Notes under the pieces: model-generated | Seen by the model: only the letters and a program-made list of their open reading frames with translations | Databases searched by the model: none | Told to the model about the DNA's origin: nothing | Position numbers and translations under genes: made by a program | Assembly: GCA_934365945.1 (NCBI GenBank) | Contig: CAKRNE010000008.1 | Coordinates: 26,242-90,241, forward strand | DNA length: 64,000 nt | Source: an uncultured Agathobacter sp. | Lineage (GTDB): Bacteria > Bacillota > Clostridia > Lachnospirales > Lachnospiraceae | Direction of reading: 5' to 3' | In this document: positions 53,439 through 62,550 of the stretch, piece after piece | Layout of the letters: every line of letters begins with the position of its first letter | How positions within the stretch are numbered: position 1 is the first letter of the stretch

Positions 53439-54602
53439 TTATTTCTCCTTTTCATCCCTGACCACGCCGACACCGGCAGAAATCAAGAGTCTTACTGTAT
53501 CCTTAAGCATGCTCCAGTCATCCTTGGACAGCTCATCGGCAGCCTTTATCATCTCAATAAGCTGCTTAAATGACATCTGGTCAAGATTCTCAAAATTGGA
53601 GTCCGATGCTATTGAAAAAAGCACATTTACAAACTGCTTTCGCTGCGCCTCATCCATGCCGCCTATCCAGTTTCTGAGCGTCTTGTCAAGGCGCACACTG
53701 TTTTTATCCAGCCCATCAGCCTTTATGATGTGGGAGCCCATTATCTCCCATGAAAAAGCATCATGCTGCAGCGGCCCCGAATTGCGGCTTCTTACCACCT
53801 CATAATCGTCCACATGCTCAAGCAATAAGCCAACAATGGACGACTGCGGCAGAAATGTCTCTATTCTGTCAAAAATCCTTTTGTAGCCTGCTGTATATAT
53901 CATCTTGTGATTGAAGCCCGGACCGTCAAAATTATATACCTTTATAATGGCATCCTGCACCTCTTTATCCACATGCATAGCCGCAAACACAGCCAGATTT
54001 CCACCCTTTGAGTGCCCTCCTATCCACAGTCTTCTTGCACTTATGCTTTTATTGTTGATATTTTCATCATCTAGGACTTTATCATTTATTGCTTTATTAT
54101 CATTGCATATATATGCCGCCACCTGCTTTAAATATTTTTTCGCCTTGTTCTGTCCCGGCGTCTCATCGAGATAGCTTAGATTAAAGTTTTCCTTCCAGCC
54201 GACCACCGAATGGTCTGTACCGCTATAGGAAATGAAATATGTGCCGTCAGGCAGTTCTATCGTAACCGCAGAAAACTGCGACTCCTCTTTTTCACTTATA
54301 TCGTATATATAATATCTCAAAATACAGTCAGCATAGCGCCTTGAGTGCGCCAGCTTTTGAAGCAGCCTCGCGGAGTGACGGAAAAGATTCGGCATCTGCT
54401 CAATCTCATCATCACTGTGGTCCGCACAGTAAAGGCTCGAAAGCTGTTTTATCGTAAGGTATGACTTCTTTGGCTCCGGCATATAGGGCTTCATCTGCAC
54501 ATAAATAAGCTGTGAAAAAATCAGTCCGTCCACCTCATTTACATTCACCTCATCAAAGCCGATGTCTCCACGCCAGTCAATATAATCCATGATATCTGCC
54601 AT
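53439..54602 (-). CDS. DUF2974 (Mbeg1-like) alpha/beta-hydrolase
   Basis: The product is 387 residues. The serine-hydrolase elbow is WIGGHSKGGNLAVFAAM (G-H-S-K-G), and later DGPGFN and VGLLLEH supply likely catalytic Asp and His positions, as in lipase-like folds. No signal peptide is present, so it is cytoplasmic. DUF2974 proteins are widespread in Firmicutes without a known substrate. The stop lies one base before the tcdA start, implying one operon. Confidence 0.85.
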   Translation of the reverse strand: MADIMDYIDWRGDIGFDEVNVNEVDGLIFSQLIYVQMKPYMPEPKKSYLTIKQLSSLYCADHSDDEIEQMPNLFRHSARLLQKLAHSRRYADCILRYYIYDISEKEESQFSAVTIELPDGTYFISYSGTDHSVVGWKENFNLSYLDETPGQNKAKKYLKQVAAYICNDNKAINDKVLDDENINNKSISARRLWIGGHSKGGNLAVFAAMHVDKEVQDAIIKVYNFDGPGFNHKMIYTAGYKRIFDRIETFLPQSSIVGLLLEHVDDYEVVRSRNSGPLQHDAFSWEIMGSHIIKADGLDKNSVRLDKTLRNWIGGMDEAQRKQFVNVLFSIASDSNFENLDQMSFKQLIEMIKAADELSKDDWSMLKDTVRLLISAGVGVVRDEKEK

Positions 54603-54629
54603 ACAATCCCCTCCTGAAATATATCTATA

Positions 54630-55763
54630 TTACTCATCATAGTGCTCTAGGAAGCTGTGCTTTATACCATCCTTTTTATAGGCTACAACCGTAGCCAGAT
54701 TTACATTCTCCACGCTCTTAAATATATTTGCCTCGACAAAAGGATTCACCTTTTTAAGATTAGCAATGAGCTGCTTTATCTCAACACGCTTTGAGCGGTT
54801 TTCCTCATTATTGCAGGTGGTACATGTATCTGTAAACTTGCAGGCACACTGTATGAAATGCAGACCGTTGTAATCACGCCATGCCTTGATATCGTCCTCC
54901 CTGACTAAGTAAAGAGGCCTGATAAGCTCCATGCCCTCAAAGTTTGTGCTGTGAAGCTTAGGCATCATGGTCTGTACCTGTGCGCCGTAGAGCATGCCCA
55001 TGAGTATCGTCTCAATGACATCATCATAGTGATGTCCGAGCGCAATCTTGTTGCAGCCAAGCTCCTTTGCAAAAGCGTACAGATGCCCTCTTCTCATCCT
55101 CGCACATAAATAGCATGGCGATTTTTCGATATCATATACAGCATCAAATATATCTGACTCGAAAATAGTGGCAGGGATGCCAAGGTTCCTGCAGTTTTCC
55201 TCGATGACATGTCTGTTTGCCTCATTGTAGCCCGGGTCCATGACGAGAAACTTCACCTCAAAATCGAACTTGTTGTGATGCTTAAGCTCCTGAAAAAGCT
55301 TTGCCATGAGCATGGAATCCTTGCCGCCCGAGATACACACTGCAATCCTGTCGCCCGGCTTTACAAGCTCATAGGTATTTATCGCCTTTGTAAACTTGCG
55401 CCAGATGGATTTCTTAAATTTCTTTCTGATGCTCTGCTCTACATCTGCCTTTATATCGCGCTCTGCCACCTCATCCTCTTTCATGGCATCAAGAAGCCAG
55501 CTTATATAGCCTCCCTTTAAGCTTGCCGCATCAAAGCCCTTTTCTGTGAGATACTCTGCCACATCCACACTCGTCTTACCACGGCTGCAGACTATGACAA
55601 GCTTCTTATCATGCGGCACCCTCTCATCTGACTCTATTTCCTCTGCCTGAATATTGAATGCTCCCTTTATGGCACCGTGCGCCACCTCTTCCTCACTTCT
55701 TATATCTATTATCTGATAGCTGTTACTATCCAGCTTTTTAACTTCTTCTATACTAAGCTGCAT
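54630..55763 (-). CDS. Rhodanese-TtcA fusion, tRNA sulfur-transfer protein
   Basis: The product is 377 residues. Residues 1-95 form a rhodanese domain with active Cys59 in the loop CSRGKTS and the GGYISWL end. Residues from about 110 are a TtcA/TtuA-type PP-loop ATPase: SGGKDS (145-150), CYLCARMRRG, ALGHHYDD, and a C-terminal Cys set (CACKFTDTCTTC). TtcA makes 2-thiocytidine in tRNA and needs an activated sulfur; a fused rhodanese could pass it on as persulfide. The exact nucleoside is not decided by the sequence. Confidence 0.85.
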   Translation of the reverse strand: MQLSIEEVKKLDSNSYQIIDIRSEEEVAHGAIKGAFNIQAEEIESDERVPHDKKLVIVCSRGKTSVDVAEYLTEKGFDAASLKGGYISWLLDAMKEDEVAERDIKADVEQSIRKKFKKSIWRKFTKAINTYELVKPGDRIAVCISGGKDSMLMAKLFQELKHHNKFDFEVKFLVMDPGYNEANRHVIEENCRNLGIPATIFESDIFDAVYDIEKSPCYLCARMRRGHLYAFAKELGCNKIALGHHYDDVIETILMGMLYGAQVQTMMPKLHSTNFEGMELIRPLYLVREDDIKAWRDYNGLHFIQCACKFTDTCTTCNNEENRSKRVEIKQLIANLKKVNPFVEANIFKSVENVNLATVVAYKKDGIKHSFLEHYDE

Positions 55764-55778
55764 TTTATTTCTCCTATA

Positions 55779-56207
55779 TTATTTCCGCAATGACTTTATC
55801 TCCTGAAATATCCTGTACTCATAATATGCCGTCACCACAAGGATGAGCCCTATCATAATGAGGCTGTATACATCGCGGATTGCTATTCCAAACGCATCAC
55901 ACACGCATGGCACCAAAAGCCCCGCTGTAAAAACAAGCTTTACAAACGTCAAAAGCCTGAGTGAATACTTCCTGATATTGCCCACACACAGCTCTGCTGC
56001 TATGTGATTGAGCTTTTCCGGATAATGCTGCAGCCATGTGATTGCAATGTATACAAGCAAAAGCACAAGTATATTGGCCACAAACTTAAATACCTGTATG
56101 TGATAGCACACTCCATAATAAATCTGCAAGCCTATATACGCAAGAGCTAAAATCGCATCTATCGCCTCAAGCACCGCCGAAGCAAAGGTCATATCTCTTT
56201 TTCTCAT
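55779..56207 (-). CDS. Four-helix membrane protein of unknown function
   Basis: The product is 142 residues with four membrane helices and a short basic start (MRKRDMT) and end. It lies 15 nt upstream of the rhodanese-TtcA gene on the same strand, so is probably first in that operon. No family is recognised. Confidence 0.65.
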   Translation of the reverse strand: MRKRDMTFASAVLEAIDAILALAYIGLQIYYGVCYHIQVFKFVANILVLLLVYIAITWLQHYPEKLNHIAAELCVGNIRKYSLRLLTFVKLVFTAGLLVPCVCDAFGIAIRDVYSLIMIGLILVVTAYYEYRIFQEIKSLRK

Positions 56208-56389
56208 ATCAATCTGCTACCTTTCTTAACACCCTGAACACGTAAAAATAAGGTAAAACGATATTGTTTCTCTTTAAACTATCTAATTTTATCATATTAT
56301 GGACTATCTTTCTAGAAAAATTGTGATATAATAATCAGGTTAAAGGAATTTTATTTAAAAATTAATAATACAACGAGGTTTAATCGAAA

Positions 56390-57400
56390 ATGAGCAAATT
56401 AACAATACCAAAGAACTATTCTTCGGCACTGAATCTTCACGATACACAGCTTGCCATCAAGACTGTTAAGGATTTCTTCCAGGGCATGCTCGCACAGCGT
56501 CTTTCCCTGACACGTGTTTCAGCACCGCTTTTCGTTGATCCTACCACAGGCTTAAACGATAACTTAAACGGATATGAAAGACCTGTTACCTTCGGCATCC
56601 TTGAGCAGGGTGACAAGGAGGCTGAGGTCGTTCACTCTCTTGCAAAGTGGAAGAGATATGCATTAAAGAAATACGGTTTCTCTCTCGGCGAGGGCATCTA
56701 CACAGATATGAATGCCATAAGACGTGATGAGGAGACTGACAATATCCACTCTATATTTGTTGACCAGTGGGACTGGGAAAAGGTCATCCGCAAGGAGGAC
56801 AGAAACTTAGACTTCCTTAAGGAAACAGTAAAGACAGTATACAAATGCCTGCGCAAGACCGAGCAGTACATGGCTATACAGTACGACTACATAGATTTGA
56901 TCCTGCCAAAGGATATCACCTTTGTCACCACATCAGAGCTTGAGGAAATGTTCCCTGACAATACTCCAAAGGAGCGCGAGTATTATTTCGCAAAGGCAAA
57001 GGGTGCAATCTGTGTAATGCAGATTGGTGACAAGCTTGCAAACGGCGAGCCTCACGACGGACGTGCCCCTGACTATGATGACTGGGCTTTAAACGCTGAT
57101 ATCATCGTATACTATCCTGTTCTTGATATCGCACTTGAGCTTTCATCAATGGGTATCCGAGTAGATGAGAAAGCCCTAAAGGAGCAGCTTGACAAGGCCG
57201 GATGTCCTGAGCGCGCCAAGCTTCCATTCCAGAAGGCTATCCTCAACAAGGAGCTTCCGTACACTATCGGTGGTGGAATCGGACAGTCACGTATCTGTAT
57301 GTTCTTCCTCAGAAAGGCTCATATCGGCGAGGTACAAAGCTCTTTGTGGCCTGAGGAAACAATTAAGGAATGTGAGGAGCATGGTATTCAGTTATTATAA
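56390..57400 (+). CDS. asnA: Aspartate-ammonia ligase
   Basis: The product is 336 residues, the normal AsnA length. It is a class II aminoacyl-tRNA-synthetase-like enzyme with RVSAPLFVDPTTGLNDNLNG, KWKRYALKKY, MNAIRRDE, VDQWDWEKVI and GGGIGQSR. It makes asparagine from aspartate, ammonia and ATP. TATAAT lies at 56327-56332 with a poor -35. I saw no T-box leader. Confidence 0.97.
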   Translation: MSKLTIPKNYSSALNLHDTQLAIKTVKDFFQGMLAQRLSLTRVSAPLFVDPTTGLNDNLNGYERPVTFGILEQGDKEAEVVHSLAKWKRYALKKYGFSLGEGIYTDMNAIRRDEETDNIHSIFVDQWDWEKVIRKEDRNLDFLKETVKTVYKCLRKTEQYMAIQYDYIDLILPKDITFVTTSELEEMFPDNTPKEREYYFAKAKGAICVMQIGDKLANGEPHDGRAPDYDDWALNADIIVYYPVLDIALELSSMGIRVDEKALKEQLDKAGCPERAKLPFQKAILNKELPYTIGGGIGQSRICMFFLRKAHIGEVQSSLWPEETIKECEEHGIQLL

Positions 57401-57431
57401 TCCGCATACTAATTATTCAAAATGTAATTAA

Positions 57432-57469
57432 AAACCTGCTGTGTCAGACATGCATGACACAGCAGGTTT
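57432..57469 (+). terminator. asnA terminator
   Basis: A perfect 14-bp stem (AAACCTGCTGTGTC / GACACAGCAGGTTT) with T-rich sequence following. Confidence 0.9.
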
Positions 57470-57508
57470 ATTATTTATTATTTATTATTTATTATTTATT
57501 ATTTATTA
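57467..57508. repeat. Heptamer microsatellite (TTTATTA)6
   Basis: Six exact TTTATTA units start in the 3' arm of the asnA terminator. Like the TTATATG tract at 49802 it is a 7-base repeat fused to a terminator. Confidence 0.92.
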
Positions 57509-57576
57509 TTTCTTATTTTCTGTTTTTCCATATGTATCACAAACATCAGCACAAATGCATACATTGCAGCTATTAT

Positions 57577-58533
57577 CTATACAAACATCCTCCAGGCAGC
57601 CCTGATCTGCGAATGCAGTCTCTCAAACTGCCAGTGGGTATTGCTCTTTATGATGCTGTTTGGATCATTTATAGTAAAGCCCTCATCATCATAGCCTGTG
57701 ATCACCATAAAGTGCCCATTGTCTGTGAAATCTCCCGGACCGACATTTACGACAATCAGATTGCCCTCATCGAGCTTTTCCTTAAAAATATCCTCGTTTA
57801 CCTTTATGCTCTTAGCATTTACGCCGAAGTGCCTGCAGCCCTTGCTCATAAGGTCCCATGCACTTCCGGAGCCATCCACACTGTAGCCGGCCTCCTTTGC
57901 ATACTCTGCCACCGCAAGAGGTGATGCCTGTGCATCATGCGTCAGATACAATACAACCATCGAAAGTGCAGTCGGACCGCAGCCACTCGCCGCAAAATAA
58001 TTGCCACTGTACTTTTCATAGCCCCATCTCTCATCCCACTGCTGCAATAGAGGCACTGTATCCTGCGAGGCCTCTGCAGTCAGATCAATGTCATGCTCTT
58101 TCGAATGCTCCTTAGGATACTCATATATGAAGTCAATCGCCTCATCATTCTTCTTCGCAAGCTCCTTTAGCTGCCCCGGATACTTTGCACTGTGAAGTAT
58201 CTCATCAAGCTTCGTTTCCTTGTCCGGCTCGCTGCTTTGCTCCGTAGCATTTACATCATCTGAGCTGCTTTGCTTTTTTTCTGAGTCCATTTTAGATGCG
58301 GTAAGCGAATTATTATTCTTCTGCACATCAACATTCCCTGATTGCGTCTTATTATCAGCACTTACCACAGCGTCAGCTACAGGAACAAAAAGCTGCATGC
58401 CGCCAGCCAGAAATGTTGTTATGATTATCGCTGCGCAAAGGACTATCGCACCTATTTTCATGCGCCTGTCGTGGCGCATTGCACGTTTTATGCTTCCCTG
58501 CCTTCTATGATTTTTCTTATGTGTCTTTCCCAT
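57577..58533 (-). CDS. C39-like (Peptidase_C39_2) membrane-anchored protein
   Basis: The product is 318 residues from the ATG behind AGAGGAAA; a longer open frame overlaps nadE. A basic N terminus is followed by one membrane helix (about 28-50), a Ser/Asp/Lys linker, then a papain-like domain: QWDERWGYEKYSGNYFAASGCGPTALSM with the active Cys, and GHFMVITGYDDEGFTINDPN with His and Asp. The domain is outside the cell. Such proteins cut peptides or wall links; the substrate is unknown. It follows nadE by 16 nt. Confidence 0.88.
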   Translation of the reverse strand: MGKTHKKNHRRQGSIKRAMRHDRRMKIGAIVLCAAIIITTFLAGGMQLFVPVADAVVSADNKTQSGNVDVQKNNNSLTASKMDSEKKQSSSDDVNATEQSSEPDKETKLDEILHSAKYPGQLKELAKKNDEAIDFIYEYPKEHSKEHDIDLTAEASQDTVPLLQQWDERWGYEKYSGNYFAASGCGPTALSMVVLYLTHDAQASPLAVAEYAKEAGYSVDGSGSAWDLMSKGCRHFGVNAKSIKVNEDIFKEKLDEGNLIVVNVGPGDFTDNGHFMVITGYDDEGFTINDPNSIIKSNTHWQFERLHSQIRAAWRMFV

Positions 58534-58549
58534 TGTTTTCCTCTTACTA

Positions 58550-60457
58550 TTACAGCTTATCAATCTCATCCATCCAGATACGTCCGCACGCATCAGAAGG
58601 CATCCTTAGGTCTCCTCTTGGTGAGACCGCAACTGTTCCTACCTTTGGTCCATCCGGCAGACATGAGCGCTTGAACTGCTGGGCGAAAAATCTGCGATAG
58701 AAGTTCTTAAGCCATTTGAGAATAAACTCATCATCATATTTTCCTTCAAATGCTATCCTTGCAAGGCGGTATACCTTGGCAGGAGCATAGCCGCAGCGCA
58801 GCATATTGTAAAGGAAGAAGTCATGCAGCTCATAAGGTCCCACAAGATCCTCTGTCTTCTGTGAAATCTTACCGTTTTCAGGTGGTAAAAGCTCAGGAGA
58901 AACCGGTGTATCAAGCACATCAAGAAGTGTGCTTTCCAGCAAATCGCTGCCGCAGGTGTCTGCATAGTATTTTACCAGATGGCGCACCAGAGTCTTTGGC
59001 ACCGAAGCATTTACTGCATACATGGACATATGGTCTCCGTTGTAGGTAGCCCAGCCGAGTGCCAGCTCTGACAAATCTCCTGTACCTATGACCATTCCGT
59101 TTTCCTTGTTTGCGATATCCATAAGAATCTGTGTGCGCTCGCGAGCCTGTCCGTTCTCGTAGGTGACATCATGCACAGACGGATCCTGTCCGATATCCCT
59201 GAAATGTATATTTACAGCATCCTTTATATCCACCTCGATAAATGTAGCTCCAAGGCATTTAATGAGATTTACCGCATTGTCATATGTGCGGTCTGTTGTT
59301 CCAAAGCCCGGCATAGTAACTGCCGCTATATCCTTGTGATCCTTTCCCAAAAGGTCAAATGCTCTTACCGTGACAAGCAGTGCCAGTGTGGAGTCGAGTC
59401 CTCCTGAAATACCGATAACTGCTGTCTTGCAGTTGGTATGCTCTAATCTCTTTTTAAGCCCCATAGCCTGAATCATGAGAATCTCATCACAGCGTCTGTC
59501 CCTGTCTGTCTTGTCCGCCGGAACAAACGGAGCAGGATTTACATAGCGGCTAAGAGTGGTATCCTTTACCTCAAGGTCAAACTCAGCCCATCTGTGATCA
59601 TCATCGACAACAAAGGTTGTCATCCTGCGCCTCTCAGTCTCTATTCTTTCCACATCAAACTCGCTGTATATAGTCTCATTTGTAAAGCGCTTTGACTCGG
59701 CAAGCACATTTCCGTTTTCACATATGAGATTGTGTCCTGAGTAGACCACATCCTGTGTGGACTCGCCGTCTCCCGCTGACGCATAAATATATCCACAGAT
59801 TAATCTGGCAGACTGTCCGCTCACAAGCTCTCTTCTGTATATTGCCTTGCCTGTTACCTCATCCGATGCTGACAGATTGACAATCACAGTGGCACCCGAC
59901 ATAGCGTGTCTGATACTCGGCGGGTTCGGAGTCCAGAGATCCTCACAAAGCTCCACTGCTATCTTAAGCTTTGGCAGCTGCTTGCAGCTAAAAATAAAAT
60001 CGGTATCTACAGACACCTGCTGTCCATTTTTCAGTGTGACATATGTGCTAAGGTTTTCTCCCGATGCAAAATGTCTTGCCTCATAAAACTCATTATAGTT
60101 TGGCAGAAATGTCTTTGGCACCATGGCAAGCACTTCTCCGTGCGATACAACCGCCGCCATATTGTAGAGCATGCCGTTTATCTCATATGGAAGCCCTATG
60201 AAAAATATGCCGTCAAGGCTCCTGCTGTAATCAGCTATTCCTATAAGCTCATCCTCTGCTGCAGCTATGAGCTTATCCTGCCAGAAAAGATCCTGACAGG
60301 TGTATCCTGTGATGCAAAGCTCCGGGAAAACAACCACCTTTGCCCCGTTGTCAGTACACTCCTTCATAAGAGCTTTAATAAGCTGTCCGTTGTATACAGT
60401 ATCAGCTACCTTTACCTTTGGTGTCGCTGCAGCGACCTTTATATATCCGTCCTTCAA
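58550..60457 (-). CDS. nadE: Glutamine-dependent NAD+ synthetase
   Basis: The product is 635 residues. The N-terminal nitrilase-type glutaminase has Glu46, Lys115 and Cys171 (VELCEDLW). The C-terminal synthetase carries the PP-loop GISGGLDSTLAL, then GTGDLSELALGWATYNGD. It amidates deaminated NAD using ammonia channelled from glutamine. It starts next to the stop of hslO. Confidence 0.96.
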   Translation of the reverse strand: MKDGYIKVAAATPKVKVADTVYNGQLIKALMKECTDNGAKVVVFPELCITGYTCQDLFWQDKLIAAAEDELIGIADYSRSLDGIFFIGLPYEINGMLYNMAAVVSHGEVLAMVPKTFLPNYNEFYEARHFASGENLSTYVTLKNGQQVSVDTDFIFSCKQLPKLKIAVELCEDLWTPNPPSIRHAMSGATVIVNLSASDEVTGKAIYRRELVSGQSARLICGYIYASAGDGESTQDVVYSGHNLICENGNVLAESKRFTNETIYSEFDVERIETERRRMTTFVVDDDHRWAEFDLEVKDTTLSRYVNPAPFVPADKTDRDRRCDEILMIQAMGLKKRLEHTNCKTAVIGISGGLDSTLALLVTVRAFDLLGKDHKDIAAVTMPGFGTTDRTYDNAVNLIKCLGATFIEVDIKDAVNIHFRDIGQDPSVHDVTYENGQARERTQILMDIANKENGMVIGTGDLSELALGWATYNGDHMSMYAVNASVPKTLVRHLVKYYADTCGSDLLESTLLDVLDTPVSPELLPPENGKISQKTEDLVGPYELHDFFLYNMLRCGYAPAKVYRLARIAFEGKYDDEFILKWLKNFYRRFFAQQFKRSCLPDGPKVGTVAVSPRGDLRMPSDACGRIWMDEIDKL

Positions 60458-61324
60458 TTAGCGCATCTCCTTCAACTCATCCACCGTAAACTCATATGCC
60501 TTATTACAGAACTGACACTTTACCTCAATGCTCTCGCCATCTGCTATGATGGAATCAAGATCCTTTTTGCTAAGTGTGGAAAGTGCTCTGCTCACACGCT
60601 CCTTTGAGCAGTCACAGTGGAAGCGTGTTTCTGTCGTATCTGTGATTTCAAGCCCGAAATCCCCTAAAATTTCCTCAAGTATCTGCTCCGGAGTCAGTCC
60701 CCTGTCAAGCATCTGTGTCACAGAATCAATCTCTGTGATTTTCTTTTCAAGCCTGTCCACAACCTCATCCGGTGTAAACGGCATAAGCTGGATGATAAAT
60801 CCACCTGCCTGCTTTACGCTCTGGTCCTTATCCACCAGCACGCCAAGACCAACCGCTGACGGAATCTGCTCAGATGTGGCAAAATAATAGGTCAGATCCT
60901 CAGCAATCTCACCTGTTTTAAGCTCACACTGACCTGAATACGGCTCCTTTAAGCCCATATCCTTTATGACTGTAAGTATACCAAGATCAAGCGCTCCACC
61001 CACATCGAGCTTGCCTGCCGCATTGAGTGGCAGCTCAACCTGTGGATTCATGGCAAAGCCCTTTACATTGCCGTGCGAATCTGCTGTGACGGTAAGCCCC
61101 TTTGCAGGTCCGCTGCACTGTATCTGAAGAGTTATGATATCCTTATCGCCCTTCATCATAGCTCCCATCATGGCTCCTGCTGAAAGAAGCCTGCCAAGTG
61201 CCGCCGTCATGACAGGTGTTGTCATGTGATCCTCTCTGGCTGTCTCCACCATTTCCCTTGATGTTACAGCAAACGCCCTGATATTGGCATCCGCCGCTGT
61301 TGCTCTTACTATATAATCTGACAT
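60458..61324 (-). CDS. hslO: Hsp33 redox-regulated chaperone
   Basis: The product is 288 residues, normal length. The N-terminal fold (VRATAADANIRAFAVTSREMVE, GRLLSAGAMMG) precedes the redox switch with Cys pairs FHCDCS and CQFC that hold zinc when reduced. On oxidative unfolding the chaperone holds damaged proteins. It lies 23 nt downstream of a methyltransferase gene. Confidence 0.96.
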   Translation of the reverse strand: MSDYIVRATAADANIRAFAVTSREMVETAREDHMTTPVMTAALGRLLSAGAMMGAMMKGDKDIITLQIQCSGPAKGLTVTADSHGNVKGFAMNPQVELPLNAAGKLDVGGALDLGILTVIKDMGLKEPYSGQCELKTGEIAEDLTYYFATSEQIPSAVGLGVLVDKDQSVKQAGGFIIQLMPFTPDEVVDRLEKKITEIDSVTQMLDRGLTPEQILEEILGDFGLEITDTTETRFHCDCSKERVSRALSTLSKKDLDSIIADGESIEVKCQFCNKAYEFTVDELKEMR

Positions 61325-61347
61325 AATTTACCTCTCATTATCTAATT

Positions 61348-62097
61348 CTATGCTTTATGTGCAATTACAGTGACCTTCTCACTGTCACACTTCACCTGAT
61401 CGTCTGTGTACGCATCATACACCGCATCAAACACAAGTCCCGACTGCTCAAGAAGCTCCTTAAGCTCTGAAATCTCATAGCATCTCTGGAAATGAGTTTC
61501 CTCAAACTTCATGTAGATGTCATCCTCATCCTCTGACTGCTCCTTTATAAAAAGTGTCAGGTCATACTCGTTTATTTTCTCATCGGCATCATAATAATTG
61601 TCCCATATAAAGCTGCCCTCATCACGGTTTTCAGCTATGGTATTATCAGCCATGAGCACCTCATATTTATATGGAGTATTGATATCAAATATAAAAATGC
61701 CACCCTCTTTAAGACTTTCGCTCACGCAGAAAAAAACTGCCTGAAGATCCTCAGGCTCAAGAATATAATTGATGCTGTCACATGCGCTTACGACGGCACT
61801 CACCTTTTCTCCCGGTTCAAACTCTCTCATATCCTGCATCAGATAAAGAATTCTGTCATCCTCTCTCTCAAGCGCCATATCAAGCATGTCAAAAGAATTG
61901 TCAATGCCTATCATATCATAGCCTGCATCTGCAAGAAGCGTGGTAAGCTTTCCCGTACCACAGCCTAAGTCCACGACATATCCACTGTCTATGCCATTTG
62001 CACGCAGTTTTTCGACAATATATCTGCCCCACACCTCATATGGCACATTGTCCATGAACATGTCATACACCCGGGCAAAACTCGTGTATGCTTCCAT
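61348..62097 (-). CDS. Class I SAM-dependent methyltransferase
   Basis: The product is 249 residues. The SAM-binding motif is VVDLGCGTGKLTTLLAD with acidic IGIDNSFDML after it; motif DIEFDIN-like IFIFDINTPYKYE follows. The family is common in Firmicutes and its substrate is unassigned. It begins MEAYTSFARVYDMFMDNVPY, a usual start for the group. First gene of a run with hslO and nadE. Confidence 0.88.
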   Translation of the reverse strand: MEAYTSFARVYDMFMDNVPYEVWGRYIVEKLRANGIDSGYVVDLGCGTGKLTTLLADAGYDMIGIDNSFDMLDMALEREDDRILYLMQDMREFEPGEKVSAVVSACDSINYILEPEDLQAVFFCVSESLKEGGIFIFDINTPYKYEVLMADNTIAENRDEGSFIWDNYYDADEKINEYDLTLFIKEQSEDEDDIYMKFEETHFQRCYEISELKELLEQSGLVFDAVYDAYTDDQVKCDSEKVTVIAHKA

Positions 62098-62278
62098 AAT
62101 TACCTCATTTCGTGTTTCTATTTACCGTAATGATATGAGAGTCAAAAGGTATTTTGCCCCTCATTTATGATTAATCAGATTACTACATGCTACGCATTCC
62201 CGTAATCTGACTCCACCTCGAAATCCGCTAATTTTCTGCGTTTCCGCAGCAAATTGCTACTTTCTCGGTGTATTTACC

Positions 62279-62474
62279 GTAACTATTCAGAACCATCCCA
62301 CGCACATTCGCAAAACCGCACGATACTCGTGCTTTCCCGCTGCTGCGCAGCTAATTTTGCTCATATGTGTGGGGGTGGCTCTATTCGAGCCACCTTGAGA
62401 ACAAGAAAACCTGCTGCTTACATGCGAGCATGACGCATCAGCTTTTTTTGTTCTCAGTGGTTCTGAATAGTTAC
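62279..62474 (+). repeat. 196-bp element with 17-bp perfect terminal inverted repeats
   Basis: GTAACTATTCAGAACCA (62279-62295) is exactly inverted at 62458-62474. Inside lie several nested stems: CCCAC...GTGGG closing GCACGA/TCGTGC and a GCTG/CAGC hairpin, then GGTGGCTC/GAGCCACC, then TGAGAACAA/TTGTTCTCA. No protein is encoded, so it is a MITE-like or structured-RNA element. Confidence 0.85.
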
Positions 62475-62515
62475 TATTAATTATATAATAACAATTAAAT
62501 GTCTCAAAATCAAGG

Positions 62516-62544
62516 TTGATATAAGGCACAAAAACCATTATACT
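62516..62544 (+). promoter_or_regulatory. Promoter placed for leaderless transcription
   Basis: TTGATA, exactly 17 bases, TATACT; only six bases separate the -10 from the ATG at 62551. Initiation at the usual distance falls on the A of the start codon. Confidence 0.7.
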
Positions 62545-62550
62545 AAGCAT

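Larger units (their letters stand above)
62098..62550. other. Repeat-filled intergenic region
   Basis: No gene is seen. It holds a palindrome at about 62132-62172, an inverted repeat TCAGATTAC / GTAATCTGA around 62176-62210, a direct repeat TATTTACCGTAA (about 62120 and 62271), and the 62279-62474 element. Confidence 0.7.

Noticed and set aside
56221..56389. T-box leader before asnA
   Set aside because: No T-box consensus TGGNACCGCG or terminator-antiterminator pair was found.
57467..57508. Possible CRISPR-like tandem array
   Set aside because: Units are 7 bases without spacers. No array with 20-40-base repeats and unique spacers exists in the window.
57454..57924. 156-codon plus-strand frame beginning in the TTTATTA tract
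   Set aside because: Its start is low-complexity repeat and the rest is antisense to the C39-like gene; no ribosome site.
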